From positions 62,001 through 126,000 of the forward strand of contig JAKUCV010007745.1 in the NCBI GenBank assembly GCA_028386065.3: a stretch of 64,000 nucleotides of DNA, written 5' to 3'. This stretch comes from Turnera subulata (Eukaryota > Streptophyta > Magnoliopsida > Malpighiales > Passifloraceae). Below, in pieces: positions 34,370 to 45,820 of this stretch (the first letter of the stretch is position 1; each line of letters starts with the position of its first letter). The position numbers and the translations under genes are program-made. The notes below the pieces were generated by a model. That model did not search any database, was not told the DNA's origin, and saw nothing but the letters and a program-made list of their open reading frames with translations.

Positions 34370-35060
34370 TAAAGAGATATGATTAAAGGCTATGTTGGAC
34401 TCGCTTGTGAAGTGAGAAAATTTTTCGGACCGGTAGTCCGTACACTAGATGGGTGTAAAATTGATCGGTTGAAAAATGGGTACTTGTGCGGAAAAGATAT
34501 TGAAATATAAAGCACGGTTTTTATAGCACAAGATTTACCCAAACGACCTGGTATTAATTGTGAGGAGATATACTCCCCTGTGGTGGATGCGATTATTTTG
34601 ATAAGTCTGGCATTACATGAAAAGAATTAGAAATGCATCTAATGAATTCTTTTGCAGCCTACTATGGATCCATAAGTCGTGAAATATACATGAAGATCCC
34701 TGAAGGATCCAAGCTGCCTGAAGCAACTAATTCCCGGGAAATCACAAAAATTGAACTGAGTTTAAATCATTTTGAGTATGGATAAATTTATGTTGATATC
34801 TATATGTTTTGTGATTGGAACTCCTAAAGAAGCTTCCAAATACCGTGCTATTAGACTGGTCCTGGAGTACCATGTCTAAATGCTATTTATATTGCTTGTA
34901 ACATAAAGCCTGAAGCTTTTAACTTAAGCCTATTGGCATGATATGAATTTACTCTTATCTTCGGGGAATAACAAATATGTAATCCTGTAAACCCGAAAGA
35001 GAGTAAAGTTGATTTTTGCAGAAGTAGATCCCTTATTTAGTCCACAGAAAGCACAGACGG
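34370..35060 (+). pseudogene. Reverse transcriptase/RNase H remnant of copia copy 1
   Basis: Translation of 34560-34710 with breaks gives 'CEEIYSPVVDAI' and, after stops, 'EIYMKIPEGS'-like sequence, standard Copia RT landmarks. No catalytic YxDD box can be read. Heavily interrupted. Confidence 0.7.
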
Positions 35061-35264
35061 ACATCAACTACAACTTTACACATGATATTGCGATATCATC
35101 GGGACTACAAAAGCAAGATGGCAAGATAGACGCTCCAACGACAAAATCATGAAGATAATGCTGCCAACTCTGTCCAATTGAAATAATGATGTACCAAAAG
35201 TGATCTGACAAAATACGCGTCACCAGAAGCTGACAAGGGCGATTGGCATGCAACGATATCAAGG

Positions 35265-35460
35265 AATCAGTGAAGGCCAAAATGAGGGGGAGTATCGAGC
35301 AATCAATGGAGGCCAAAATGAGGGGGAGTAGAAGACGCACTGCACTCTTTTTTCCTTCACCAAGTTTTTATCCCACTGGGTTTTTCTTGGTAAGGTTTTT
35401 AATGAGGCAGTACTCCCAAAGCGTATTCTACCCAACAACACAATGACATCCAAGGGGGAG
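35265..35460 (+). other. Conserved pre-PPT block and polypurine tracts of copia copy 1
   Basis: Two tandem 36-bp units carry GGCCAAAATGAGGGGGAGTA (35275-35294 and 35311-35330). Next comes the strongly conserved 'CCTTCACCAAGTTTTTATCC...TTTTTCTTGGTAAGGTTTTT' block (35353-35400) and the final tract AAGGGGGAG at the LTR. The same block is present in copy 3 (60065-60150). Confidence 0.7.
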
Positions 35461-35693
35461 TGTTATAAAATATGTATAAATACATGTATGTATGTCATTG
35501 TAATACATACCAAATACATACTATATGTTATTATATATATTGTAAGAATGAAAGAGAAATTAGATGAAAATCAAAAGGAGAACCGGGTATGAGACCCGAT
35601 GAGCTGACAAGCTCCTTCCCCAAAATTTTCTTCCTCCCAAATTCTTCTTCTTCTTCCTCCAAATCACTCCCAAATTCTAGTTAATTTATAACA
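35461..35693 (+). repeat. 3' LTR of copia copy 1
   Basis: Same length as the 5' LTR, about 98 percent identical by eye (substitutions near 35480, 35510, 35600 and 35691). Confidence 0.9.
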
Positions 35694-35698
35694 TAAAG

Positions 35699-36200
35699 AG
35701 CTTTATTATTGGACCTATTAATTGTATGATTCAAACCAAAAAGTGCCTAATTCTAAATCTCTGTGTATCTTACAAATAGCTGTTATATTTTGTTTAATGG
35801 CCTTTTTAATTGCAATTATTGTACTTTTTTTTAGGGAATTCAATTATTGTACTTTGATCTGCAATAATTTAATTATGTTATTATGATTGCAAAAGAACAA
35901 AAGGAAGAGGCATACCATGTCTAGGTTGTAACTTGTAATTGTATTGGGATTCATATTATTAGGCTTTTCAGGAATGGTTGCTGTGATGATAATAGAAGGG
36001 GAAAAGGTTTTCTCTATTTGTCTTATGTACCGTTCTAGACAATACTGAAGCTATGGATTTTTTTTGGATGCCATTAATCTAATGATTATAGACTTATAGT
36101 AGATACCATGTAGGATGCCATACCTTTTCTGTATACAGAAACAATAAGAATGGCATATTGATTTAAAAACATGAAGATTAATGTTGTAAATAAGTTATAG
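35699..36200. other. Intergenic, no gene recognised
   Basis: AT-rich with no open frame of note. Confidence 0.45.
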
Positions 36201-36604
36201 TGAATATCATTGTTACCATCCAGTAAAATTCATTTTTACCATACTTCAATTTACCCTCGGTAAATATTTTACCCCTACACCTAATATCCGATTGAATTCA
36301 TCTCTTTGGCCATTCACCCTCCATGATTCTATTTGTCCTAATCTTAATACCATCTTCCTTTACCTAATATCTTTTTATTTTATCTTATTAAATTAATCAT
36401 ACTCATTTGTTTTTATCCTCCCATTTTCATCTATAAATACCCCCTTCTTCTATACACACTTATACTCTTCGATCTCCCAACATATGCTCCTCCCTTCTCA
36501 TTTCTACACACCTCCCTTAATCTCCCTCCAGTCTCTAGCCAACTATGATAATTATTTCTAAAACTTTTTCTCATTACTACTTTTATCATTTATATACATA
36601 TATA

Positions 36605-36945
36605 GTACTTATATTACTGAAAGATTTATCGAGTAAGCAGATGTATATTACATATTTTATATTATTATTCACTAACATTGCTGAAAGATTTATCGAGTAA
36701 GCGCATATATATTACATATTCTATACTATTATTCTACTAACATTGCTGAAAGATTTATCGAGTAAGCATACATATATTATATATTTTATATTATTATTCT
36801 AATAATAATGCTGCAAAATTTATCGAGTAAGCGTATATATATATTGCATATTCTATATCATTATTCTACTAATAATACTGAAAGATTTATTGAATAAACG
36901 TACATATATTACGTAATCTATATTATCATTCTTATATTCTTACTA
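36605..36945 (+). repeat. Five tandem repeats of about 65 bp in the leader of copia copy 2
   Basis: The core CTGAAAGATTTATCGAGTAA begins at 36617, 36681, 36746, 36811 (variant) and 36878 (variant). Each is followed by ATATATTACATATT-type sequence. Confidence 0.88.
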
Positions 36946-37004
36946 TTTGTTTTATTCATTTCGTTTTCACTATTGGTATTATGGTCAATATTACGAAAAT
37001 TGAA

Positions 37005-37550
37005 TTTGAGGCCCTTGATATTTCTAGAAGAAACTATTAGTCATGGGCACTATATTTTAAAATGCATTTAGATACTAATGGCCTAGAGCCACAATAAAAA
37101 AAGAAAAGAAAGCATCTATTTTAAATAAGGCGAAAGCTATAATTTTTTTTTCTTCGTCATCATCTTCACGACAGTCTAAAGACTAATATCTTACTGTCAA
37201 AGATCCTGCAGATCTTTGGAAGATTTTAAAAGAAATATACGATCACCAGAAGATGGTCATTCTCGTAAAGGCTCGTTATGAGCGGATGCATCTGAGGTTG
37301 TAAGATTTTAAATCTGTGCACAAATATAATTCAGTTATGTTTCGAACAAATTCTCAGATGAAATTGAGTGGAGAAAATATTATTGATGCTAATATGTTTT
37401 GAAAAATATTCGCTACTTTTCTTGCATCAATGTGCTCCTGCAGTAGCAATATGGTGAAAAATAATTCACGAAATATTTGAATTTAATTTCATGCCTCATT
37501 GTGGTAGAACAAAATAACGAGCTATTATGAATCCCGACCAATTGACTCTG
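37005..37550 (+). pseudogene. gag, N-terminal part, copia copy 2
   Basis: Broken frame with landmarks of Ty1/copia UBN2-type gag: 'FEALDISRRNY' at the start, 'YLTVKDPADLWKILKEIYDH' near 37187-37246, 'RYERMHLRL' and 'FKSVHKYNSVMFR'. Several in-frame stops. Interrupted at 37550 by the solo LTR and resumes at 39015. Confidence 0.75.
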
Positions 37551-39014
37551 TGATGTGCATGAAATTACATTCTTTTTACAGCGCACACTGTCATCTTTTG
37601 GCCTTGCATTCATCATTAATTCTTGCATTTAGATGTAAATTCACTTCTTTTCATTCCAAATCTTTCTTTCCTTACCCTTGGATGCTTTCAGGTGCAATTT
37701 GGCGCAATTTGGAGCTTATTTGGCGATTTTTGGGTTAGCAGCGCCACTATTGAAGAAACTGGACCAATTGCCTAGCAGCGCCGCTGTTACAAAATATCTA
37801 CTCTTAAACCTTTTCCTTCCAGAGAATCTTTTGCTTTGGAGGAGAATTGGCGATTTTGGTCCAAAACTAATGAGGCACTATGAAGTGCATTGTTCTAGTA
37901 CAAATCGGATGCCTGACAGCGCCCCTGCAGTGACACTGGCGTCAAGACCCTATTTTTACTAGGGTTTGTGCTTAATTTCCAAGAGTATTTAAAAAGGGAT
38001 GCACCTAGACACTCCCAGCAAGGAAAGAAGATTTAAAGAGGAATTCTTGGAGCTAAATTCTAGGATTTTTATTCCAATTCCTACACGCATAAATTCCTAT
38101 CTTTTAGGAAAAAAACCCTAGGTATAAAAGCATCTCTTTTCTGGACGAAATTGGGAGCTTTTTTGGAGCAGCAAAAAGTAAGGGATTTAGCTGGAAGAAA
38201 AGTGGAGCTTTTAGTTTTATTTTGCATTATGTCAATTATACTTTTCTTCTTCTTCATGAACTAAATCTTTTATCTAGGTTTATGGGTTGTAGCTACTGTT
38301 CTTGATGTTTGATTTATAATTCAGACTTGGTTTTCTTTATTTCGTTATGCTTTGATTTGATATAGAGTACTTAACAGTGTCTGCGGCTTGATCACCCTCA
38401 AACACTTATTTAGACGCCTTAGTGACGCACCTAACAGAGAAACTAAGAACTCAAATTGTTCTATATCAAGCCTCTACCCCTACTGATTGTCGAAAGAGAC
38501 TTTAGGGTTAGTTGAGGATAACAATGGCACAGTGACACTGCGCCCTAGGAAAGAGCTTCACTGACGAAAGCGGGTTGTTCCAGAACTAGGGTAGGTTTAT
38601 TTCTACAAGTGACAGTAGTTATAGAAACTTTAGGTTAGGTAGCCCTTCAAAATGGACGAATATATTTACCAAGTTATAAATTATAGTTAGACAACGACAC
38701 TGTAGTGAACCCCGGACAACCTAGGTCACCCATCGCTGCATTTTCTACCCAAAACCATCGATACCTGCTACTTATTTCTTGTTTATTCTCTTTTTGAATT
38801 TATATTATTTATCTCTCTTTTATTTACTTGTTGTTTATTCAGTTTATTATCGATTCTAAACACTGCCTTCAAATCTCGGATTTTATTTACAGTTTATTGT
38901 TTATTATAGTCTAATCAATTGAGAGCCTGAGGTCAGTATTATTTTCCAGTCCCTGTGATTCGACCTTGTTACTACAGCAACGTTGTGCACTTGCAGCTAG
39001 CTTTTGAGCGAACA
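37551..39014. mobile_element. Solo LTR inserted in gag of copia copy 2
   Basis: 1464-bp block beginning TGATGTGCATG and ending AGCGAACA, flanked by the direct repeat CTCTG (37546-37550 and 39015-39019). Setting the block and one CTCTG aside makes the gag reading 'ESRPIDS' join 'APFLEANATV' without a gap, which confirms the borders. Its right end resembles the LTR ends of large Ty3/gypsy elements ('TCCCTGTGATTCGACC'). No internal domain, so it arose by LTR-LTR recombination. The 94-codon frame inside has no domain. Confidence 0.85.
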
Positions 39015-39300
39015 CTCTGCTCCATTCCTTGAAGCGAATGCGACTGTATAATTATAATTTTGGTCATGGCCGTGGCAAAAAGTTGTGGCCACAGACGTGG
39101 ACATGGATGTGAAAGAAACTGTTCTAATTACTATGACCCTAATGGTTATAACAATGGCAAGGCTAAGGGAAAATATGTAAATCTCGTGAATAATGGAAAT
39201 AATCATGATAAGAAAAAAAAAAATCCCAAGTCAGCCTACTCCACACGATTAACATGTTACATGCATATTTATATTATTACTGCATTATGGATCCATTATT
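39015..39300 (+). pseudogene. gag, C-terminal part with zinc-knuckle region, copia copy 2
   Basis: Gly/Arg/His-rich linker ('GHRRGHGCERN', 'NYYDPNGYNN') followed by a degraded CCHC knuckle region around 39285-39318. The knuckle is no longer in one frame. Confidence 0.65.
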
Positions 39301-39359
39301 GGAGAACATTCACCTAGAGCTAATTGTTCTCAAACATAAGTATAAACAATTATTTATAT

Positions 39360-39601
39360 ATATTTATTATCTGTTGGATATAACATTGACTTTAAAACTT
39401 TGAGCATCATTGTTGATTTTGACCCTAACATTCTCGTTCCAAGAGAACCACATACCGCCCATGTTGTGTTCGTCGAGAAGCTCGAACCGATTTGCTGGAG
39501 GAAAACGGAGTGGAATGACTCCATGTTCTTCTTCAGGTTGCCACAAAGTTTCGGTGATCAATACCATATTTGGCTTGTATTGATTCTTTAGATCCTTTAA
39601 G
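39360..39601 (-). pseudogene. LINE endonuclease fragment in copia copy 2
   Basis: The minus strand 39567-39367 reads MVLITETLWQ...NMGGMWFSWNENVRVK, the same LINE piece as at 31710-32627, starting at the same junction after gag. Cut at 39601 by the next element. Confidence 0.75.
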
Positions 39602-41340
39602 GTATTATGAGTACCCGACCCAAAATTCGTTGGGCTTACTCACCACCTTCTTCTTAACCGTCATCTACATCTTTGGAGTCGCCACCCGAATTTTATTATA
39701 AGTCAAATTTCGGTAAAATATTTCTTAAGCAACCGATGACTCCTTAAGGCAACCGATAAGCGAACCAAAGATGTGGACCCGGGGGTTCGTCATGGATGGG
39801 AAGGTATGAAGCACCCATCCATGTCGGGGCAAGATCACGTGCAATTAGAGATTAACATATGCCATGCACAACAACACGAATAACAAAACAAAGACAAAAC
39901 AGAAAATAAATAAAGAATGAGCTTGCATTTCCACCACTAGAAACTGCCTACGTACCCCCTGGTCATGGGTTCAAAGCTCACGTAGTTCTTAACATGCATC
40001 ACATATTATCACATCAACAAGATCATCACGTCACAACAGTAATTAACCAAGAAAATAAGAACGAGTTACCTCTTGAAGCCCTCCTCTTGCTCCTACTTGC
40101 TTACCACTCCCAAGCAGAATTTTAACAGAAATTCACTAGATAATTCGAGATAGAAGGAGGCCGAAATGGTCTTTTTCACCAACAGAAAACTTGTAGAGCT
40201 ATTCTTTAGCTTTCTAGAGACTCCAAGAGCACAGCAATCTGACACCTACAACTCCAGATATGATGATTTTTCTGAGACTTCCTGCACAAGATTCTTCTAC
40301 TCGGATTCCTCCTCTTTTCCTCCAAAAGTTTGCTCCAATCTTCCTCCTTCTTCTCCTTCTCTTGCTCTCCTCTTGCTGCTACTCTAATGATACTCCTCCT
40401 TATAAAAATCCTCCAGAGCTTCAACCCTAGAAAGGGTTCCTAAGCTTGGAATCAAAGAATTTTTCCAAGCACCTAGCTTATGTGTGTATAGAGGGGGAAG
40501 AGAGAAAAATTGGTGAGTTTGAGGGTAAAAGGGGGGTCCTATTTATAGTGTTCAGGGGGTCTGGACGTGGTGTTAATCTAAGGGTCGGGATTGAACCCCT
40601 AGATCCAACGGTAGATACCCAGAATCAAGAAAATAGGAAAAATCGAAAAAACTGCCAAAACTGGAAAAGATGTCCGCCAGGCGCTGGCGATCATGTCTCA
40701 AAGCCCGCCAGGTGATGGCGGTCATGACGCCATATCTGCCGGCACTTATTTCCATAAGTGTTCTTTCCTTTTCAATTTTGATCCTCATTATTCCGGCTCA
40801 GCTTGATTCCCACGCCCTTCCTAAATAGTTTTTGCCTGTTTTAAGCTTCCAGAAACCCTCCTAACTTGTAGCCTACCCTCACCCTTTTCCTATTTCTCCT
40901 TACTTTTTCCCCACTACACTCTACATACCATAAACACATAAAAACACATAAATTTAATTTATCCTGAATTTTGACAAAAATTAAGGTTAATAAGCTGTTA
41001 AGCTCTGTGTTTTTAGTGGGCATAAATTGTTGGAGGATCCATATTTATTTAGTTTAGGCTCTTATTTATTTTGGGACCCAAAATCATCTCAAATGGGTCC
41101 AGAAATAAAATAAAAGCTTAAAACAACTAAATACTCATATTTCATTATAATTAAACTTTTAAATACATTAGACTCAGAATTAAATCATCTCAAAAATTCT
41201 GAATCAAATATATCAAAAATCCAAAAATAACAAAATATTAATATTCGACCAAGTTAAATTACAAAAATATCCAAACTCGGGATTAAATCATCTCATTAAT
41301 CCGTGGTCACAAATATTTCCATAATTCAAATTAATAGAAC
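39602..41340 (-). mobile_element. LTR-type repeat sequence, no coding domain
   Basis: Begins abruptly inside copia copy 2. Shares with 14290-15544, in opposite orientation, the AAATCATCTCA words (several between 41080 and 41300) and the 'GCCAGG.G.TGGCG.TCATG' motifs (40676-40727). Probably an LTR or non-autonomous element. Frames of 60-89 codons here have no recognisable product. Confidence 0.45.
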
Positions 41341-43003
41341 ATCCTGTAGTTTATGTTCACACCGAAAACAGTCTAGTAGAATCGTTTATCAAATGTTTCC
41401 AATTGATTGCAAGGCCATTATTGATGAGATGAAAACTCCATGTTATTGCTTAGGGACATGCTATTTGGGTTTTTGGTATAGTTGGTATCCAGTTTTTTTA
41501 CTTTACATCAATCATGTACCCAAAAGTTTTTCTGAGTCAATTGTGTACCTGAACTTTTCTTAGGCAGGTCAGTCATGTGTCTCGGGCGGGGCATGTGCTG
41601 ACCTGGATGCTGCCCCAAATTGGGCTGCTGCCCGTTGCTCAAAATGACGTCTTTTTAAACCCATACGACGTCGTTTTTGTGCCCATGTATCGTTTGTGGA
41701 ACCCACTCGCACCCAGACCCTAACCCTGCTGCCCTAACCCAGTTTTCAACCGATTTATAGGTTGAACCAATAATGAATCGGCTGGGACCCACTCTTCTTC
41801 CTCTCTCCTTTATTTTTTTCTTTCTTTTTTTTCCTTCTCCTTTTTTCTTTTTCTTTTCTTTTCCTCTCTTTCCTCCTCTCTCTCTCCGAACTCTCACCGC
41901 CACCAACTAACAAGGATTGAAACCCAAGAAAACAAAAAAAAAAAAAACAATACCTAAAATCATATGGTTTTGCTTATCATAGAACTTGGGTTCCTTTATC
42001 CTGATAACCATTTATTCATGTGATGGATTATATGATATGATGATCTCTCACTAGGAATTGGAAGGATGGGCTCTGGATTTACCATTGAAGGTTTTCATTA
42101 TTGGGTCCGTCCATGATAAGTTAGTGGGCTAAAGCCCAAGACTAATCCCTAATATGGTACTATTAGGGAAACCTAGTGTTGGGGGTTAATATATGTTATA
42201 ACCACCCACACAGTAAGATAGTAGAACGTGGATTGGTACTCTGTGTACAGATAATTAAAAAACTATGTGTTTTCTGGTTCTCTCTTCTGTCTCCTAAAAA
42301 ATAGATTTCTTCTCCAGTTTAGGGTTCTTAGGTTGTGGTATGTGGGTTATTTTCTAGTGATTAACATCCTAGTGATTTAACTCCGGACCAACAACTATAT
42401 TGATGATCTAGAGGAATCAACCGATCCAAACTCCGGTTTTCACAGGCTCCAATCTGATAGAAAGAGATAAGTTTTCTTTTCTATTTATTTAATTCTTCCG
42501 CTATGCATAGGTTGTTTATATGTTGAACATGTCTAAATTCCCAAAATTAGTAACGGAACCATGCCTTTTATTTCCTGATTGCTTTTATTGTTCTTGTGCA
42601 AACATTAAATGTAATCGATGGAATAATTATCCTCTGCAAATGGAATGAGTATATGTGCCCTTAAATTTGTTTTTGTGCAAAACGAATTGGAGGGATTCTT
42701 TGTGAATCGAAAAAAACTTTGTGGGTGCATGATTATTTTATTCAATTTATCCACTCCTCTGCAAATGGTTAGTTTCTTGTATGCGATTAATTCATGTATT
42801 GGTCTGAGTATTCATGTTCAATTTATGTAATTGAGATGCACTATTGTTGTGTTTTTAATTGAATAAAATAGGATTTGTTCCTGTGTGAAACTAATCTGTG
42901 AATCAACACCTAAATGAAACCCATGAACTCAAGGAAACCCCACAACCTAACTCATCAATCGCGGCTTGTTTTTGTGTTGAGGGTTGTTTTTCTACTTGCA
43001 GGA
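41341..43003. other. Unassigned repeat-like intergenic sequence
   Basis: Contains 'AATTGTGTACCTGAACTTTT' (about 41539), which is similar in kind to the ends of the element at 885. It also has pyrimidine-rich tracts (41800-41890) and no coding domain. I cannot define element ends. Confidence 0.35.
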
Positions 43004-43275
43004 TGTTATGACCCAACTCTAGTAACTACATATCGTTTGTTATATTGCTTTTGGATGTATTTGATTGTTAGTAAGATACATGTCATTTAGTTTGTTTGTA
43101 GCTTTATAAGCTCTTGGATTTGTAACAGAATGCAGTTAATGAAAAGTAACCAATGTGGTTAATCCTATCCTCCTCTCTCTCGAATTATCTCTTCTCTTCT
43201 TCTTCCTCATTTCTAAACCTAAATTTACCCAATTCTTTACTCTTTATTCTTCCATTTCCATCTTGATATGTAACA
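43004..43275 (+). repeat. 5' LTR of the truncated gypsy element
   Basis: TG...CA borders, a TATAAG-type box near 43104 and an adjacent PBS-like sequence. No partner LTR in the window. Confidence 0.6.
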
Positions 43276-43388
43276 ATTGGTAGCGGAGTCGTGAGATCGG
43301 TGGTGGCGCAATGGTAACCAATAACAGTTTTGGTACCGTTGAGGAACAACTACAATTCATCGCCCACACACTTTCTGTGCTATGAGCG

Positions 43389-44311
43389 GTGGTGAAGCGA
43401 CACCGAGTTGACCTAGCCTCGCAGCAGGAACTTCTATTATCGCATCAAGAGGCGCTAGTGTCTTCTCAGGCGGCAATTCTACAACAGTTGGCTTCGTTCC
43501 GTGAGTTGTTGGTGGCGTTTGCTACTGGCGATCCACCGACAAAGTCGCGCCCAGCGAATGGGGAGTCGGTTCCGGCGGTGATTGTTATCTCTGTTGAATC
43601 TACAACCGACACAACGGAACCAACAATCTTAGTAGAGCCAGCGACAATTCATGGTGGTGCTATGGTTGCCCGCGACCATTTCGATACTGTGGGAGAGCAA
43701 ATTCGCTCCCCTGTGTCGTTGCTCTCAAAACTGCAGGCGGCGACGGATTGGCCTCCAGCAGAACCACCTCCGAGGGTGGTCGACATAGAGGAGGAGCCTA
43801 CTATCCTTTCGACTCCACCTATTACGAAGTTAGATTGTGATCCGGGTAAATCTACTGCTCTTTTCTCGATGATTCGACGAAATCGGATTCTATTTTTGCT
43901 GTGGACTCTATTGGACGTGTTGGAATTGAGAAAGTTGGAGAGCAATTGCTTGTTGTGAAGGATGTTAATGGTGATCTTGTTCATCTTAAGTTTGCTAAGC
44001 TGCATCTTATACCATTTTCTGATGAGAATCTGAGAGGTTGGCTGCGTATATGTGTTAGCTTTATATTAGGAGGCCGGGCTATTAAGTGGTTTACTGGATT
44101 TTTGGCGGATAAAGGGGTTCCATGGAAAGAATTTGGTGAGGCTTTGTGTGAGCAATTGAGTGTTAGTAGAAATACTTATATTTTCTTGATTTTGGTTGTG
44201 GCTAAAGAACTCATGAAACTCAAGTTTTTTTCAGCTCCTCTTTTGATGTTGCGAGTAGTTAATGGGCAGCAAATGCATAGTAAGTTCTGTTGTTGCTGGG
44301 CATTTCAATAG
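43389..44311 (+). pseudogene. gag remnant of the truncated gypsy element
   Basis: Frame 43389-43958 has a Gln/Leu/Ala-rich coiled-coil-like start (SQQELLLSHQEALVSSQ). It shifts into 43901-44311, which reads GGRAIKWFTGF and GVPWKEFGEALCEQLSV, the usual Retrotrans_gag signature. A shift or deletion separates the two. Confidence 0.6.
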
Positions 44312-44314
44312 AAA

Positions 44315-44716
44315 ATGCATAATAAGACATTTATTGCAGATTTGAGGAATTTGGAATTGCAGGACTATGTCCTCATTCTTAGCTTGAACTGGTTACATCC
44401 TTTAAGTCCAGTGACCTTTGATTGGAAGCTTAAAAAGTTTTACTTAGACAACAAAACAGGGGTAATTATTATAAATGGTGTGCACAAGAAGGAGCTGGTG
44501 AAGATGAATTCTATTGATAGTGTGAAGGAATCTTGGTGTGACAATGTTGCAAGTGCAACAGAAGATGTGTTCAAGGAATCTAAACCCATCCCATCTGAAG
44601 GAAGTCATGATCACAAGTTTCCTTGGTGGTTAAATACTGCTCTAGTTAATTTGAGGTCATATTGTCATAATTTTGAGCAGAAGAATGATGTTGTGAATTG
44701 GCCTTATATTGTGTGA
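44315..44716 (+). pseudogene. Protease-region remnant of the truncated gypsy element
   Basis: 'LSLNWLHPLSPVTFDWKLKK' resembles the 'GxxWLxxLGPVxxDW' block downstream of the aspartic protease in plant gypsy polyproteins. The catalytic Asp region is not seen in this frame. Confidence 0.55.
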
Positions 44717-45290
44717 GTTGGAGCATTTTTGGGCTTAACAGCTGAGTTGGTATTTGAGGAGTCCGGGGTCGAAGATATGGTGTATTTACACTTTGTAGTT
44801 ATTTGCTTATATTTTTTTGTCGATTTTGCATATAGTTCTTGAAGGAATATGAATAAGAACTTTCACATTATTGGTTTTACTTTGACAATGGCATGCAAAT
44901 TCTTTAGAATTATTTTCTAGATAGGAATTGAATAAGAATTATTATCAATAAACGATTCAAAAATTTGAATTTTTTTAACAATTTTTTTCTGATTTTTTTT
45001 TTGATAATATTAGTAATATTGGTTAGTCATAGCGATATTCTGAGAAACTACAATAAATTGCATAAAATTTAATATCCATGGTGAATAATTATAATTGTAA
45101 AACCCAAACCAATTAGTGGATTGTTTTGTCAATACATTGTTCAGCATAAAGCGTGAGTGAAATATCTTCTTTGATCTACATTACAAAACTGAAATGTTGG
45201 CTAGTCATTACCTACTACATAAAAAATAATGAATAGATTCTAGTTAGCGATAAAATGAATTACCGTATTGATAACAAAATTCGAGCCCAT

Positions 45291-45575
45291 CCCTCATGAA
45301 TTCTCATTTTAATCTTCTTCACTATCGTTGTAAGTAAGTTTTAGTAACTATTCAAACTCGTTTTTGTAGTTATATTTTTGCAGTAATTTTCTTTGATTGA
45401 TGTTATTCACTAATTTTTCTTCCTAGTTCTCGTCCCTCATGAATTCTCATTTTATTCTTCTTCACTGTCGTTGTAAGTAAGCTTTGGTAACTATTCAAAC
45501 TCGTTTTGTAGTTATATTTTTGCAGTAATTTACTTTGATTGATGTTATTCACTAATTTTACTTCCTAGTTTTTTA
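45291..45575 (+). repeat. 143-bp tandem duplication
   Basis: 'CCCTCATGAATTCTCATTTT' at 45291 recurs at 45434. Both copies continue through 'TTCTTCACT.TCGTTGTAAGT' and 'GTAGTTATATTTTTGCAGTA' with few changes. Confidence 0.85.
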
Positions 45576-45675
45576 GTTCTTGATTGAAATAAATAAGGCT
45601 TTATATTAATTATTATCTTATAATCAAGAAGGATAGCAATTGTTCAGAAATATTTTTGTATAGAACTCTTTAAAC

Positions 45676-45820
45676 TGAATTTTTATTAATGATATTTGTT
45701 GATGTTCATAATATTCTACTCATTATTTATTGTTATTAATATAATATAAGTTAGGGTAATTTAGTCTTTTAATTTTGAGAGGTTCATGCTCTTATATCTG
45801 AGAGTTAGTACTATTGATGC
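45676..45820 (+). repeat. Dispersed direct repeat, left copy (partner at 58920)
   Basis: Runs from 'CTGAATTTTTATTAATGATA' to 'ATCTGAGAGTTAGTAC'. About 95 percent similar to 58920-59057, in the same orientation. Confidence 0.8.

Larger units (their letters stand above)
29502..35693 (+). mobile_element. Copia-type LTR retrotransposon, copy 1, complete but coding-defective
   Basis: Bounded by 233-bp LTRs (29502-29734 and 35461-35693) that start TGTTATAAAA and end TATA(G/A)CA. It is flanked by the 5-bp duplication TAAAG (29497-29501 and 35694-35698). The LTRs differ at about four positions, so insertion is fairly recent. Order inside: leader with GC-rich block and tandem repeats, degraded gag, antisense LINE endonuclease fragment, palindrome array, integrase and reverse transcriptase remnants, the conserved pre-PPT block, and the polypurine tract AAGGGGGAG (35452-35460). 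The pol frame has many stops, so the copy must have moved with enzymes from another element, or decayed quickly. It lies just upstream of the MRS2 promoter. Confidence 0.88.
36200..39601 (+). mobile_element. Copia-type element, copy 2, truncated on the right
   Basis: Contains leader tandem repeats (36605-36945), gag (37005-37550 and 39015-39300 once a solo LTR is set aside) and the antisense LINE fragment (39360-39601). It is then cut off by unrelated LTR-type sequence. The 5' LTR should lie in about 36200-36600 but I could not fix its ends, and it does not match the copy 1 LTR by eye. Confidence 0.7.
43004..44716 (+). mobile_element. Truncated Ty3/gypsy-type element: LTR, gag and protease remnants
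   Basis: A 272-bp TG...CA block (43004-43275, TGTTATGACCC...TATGTAACA) is followed at once by ATTGGTAGCGGAGTC, a diverged form of the common plant PBS TGGTATCAGAGC. Downstream are gag-like frames and a protease-like frame. No RT, integrase or second LTR is seen, so the 3' part has been lost. Confidence 0.65.

Noticed and set aside
36605..36945. CRISPR-like array
   Set aside because: The repeats are direct and adjacent with diverging AT-rich filler rather than unique spacers, and this is plant retroelement leader DNA.
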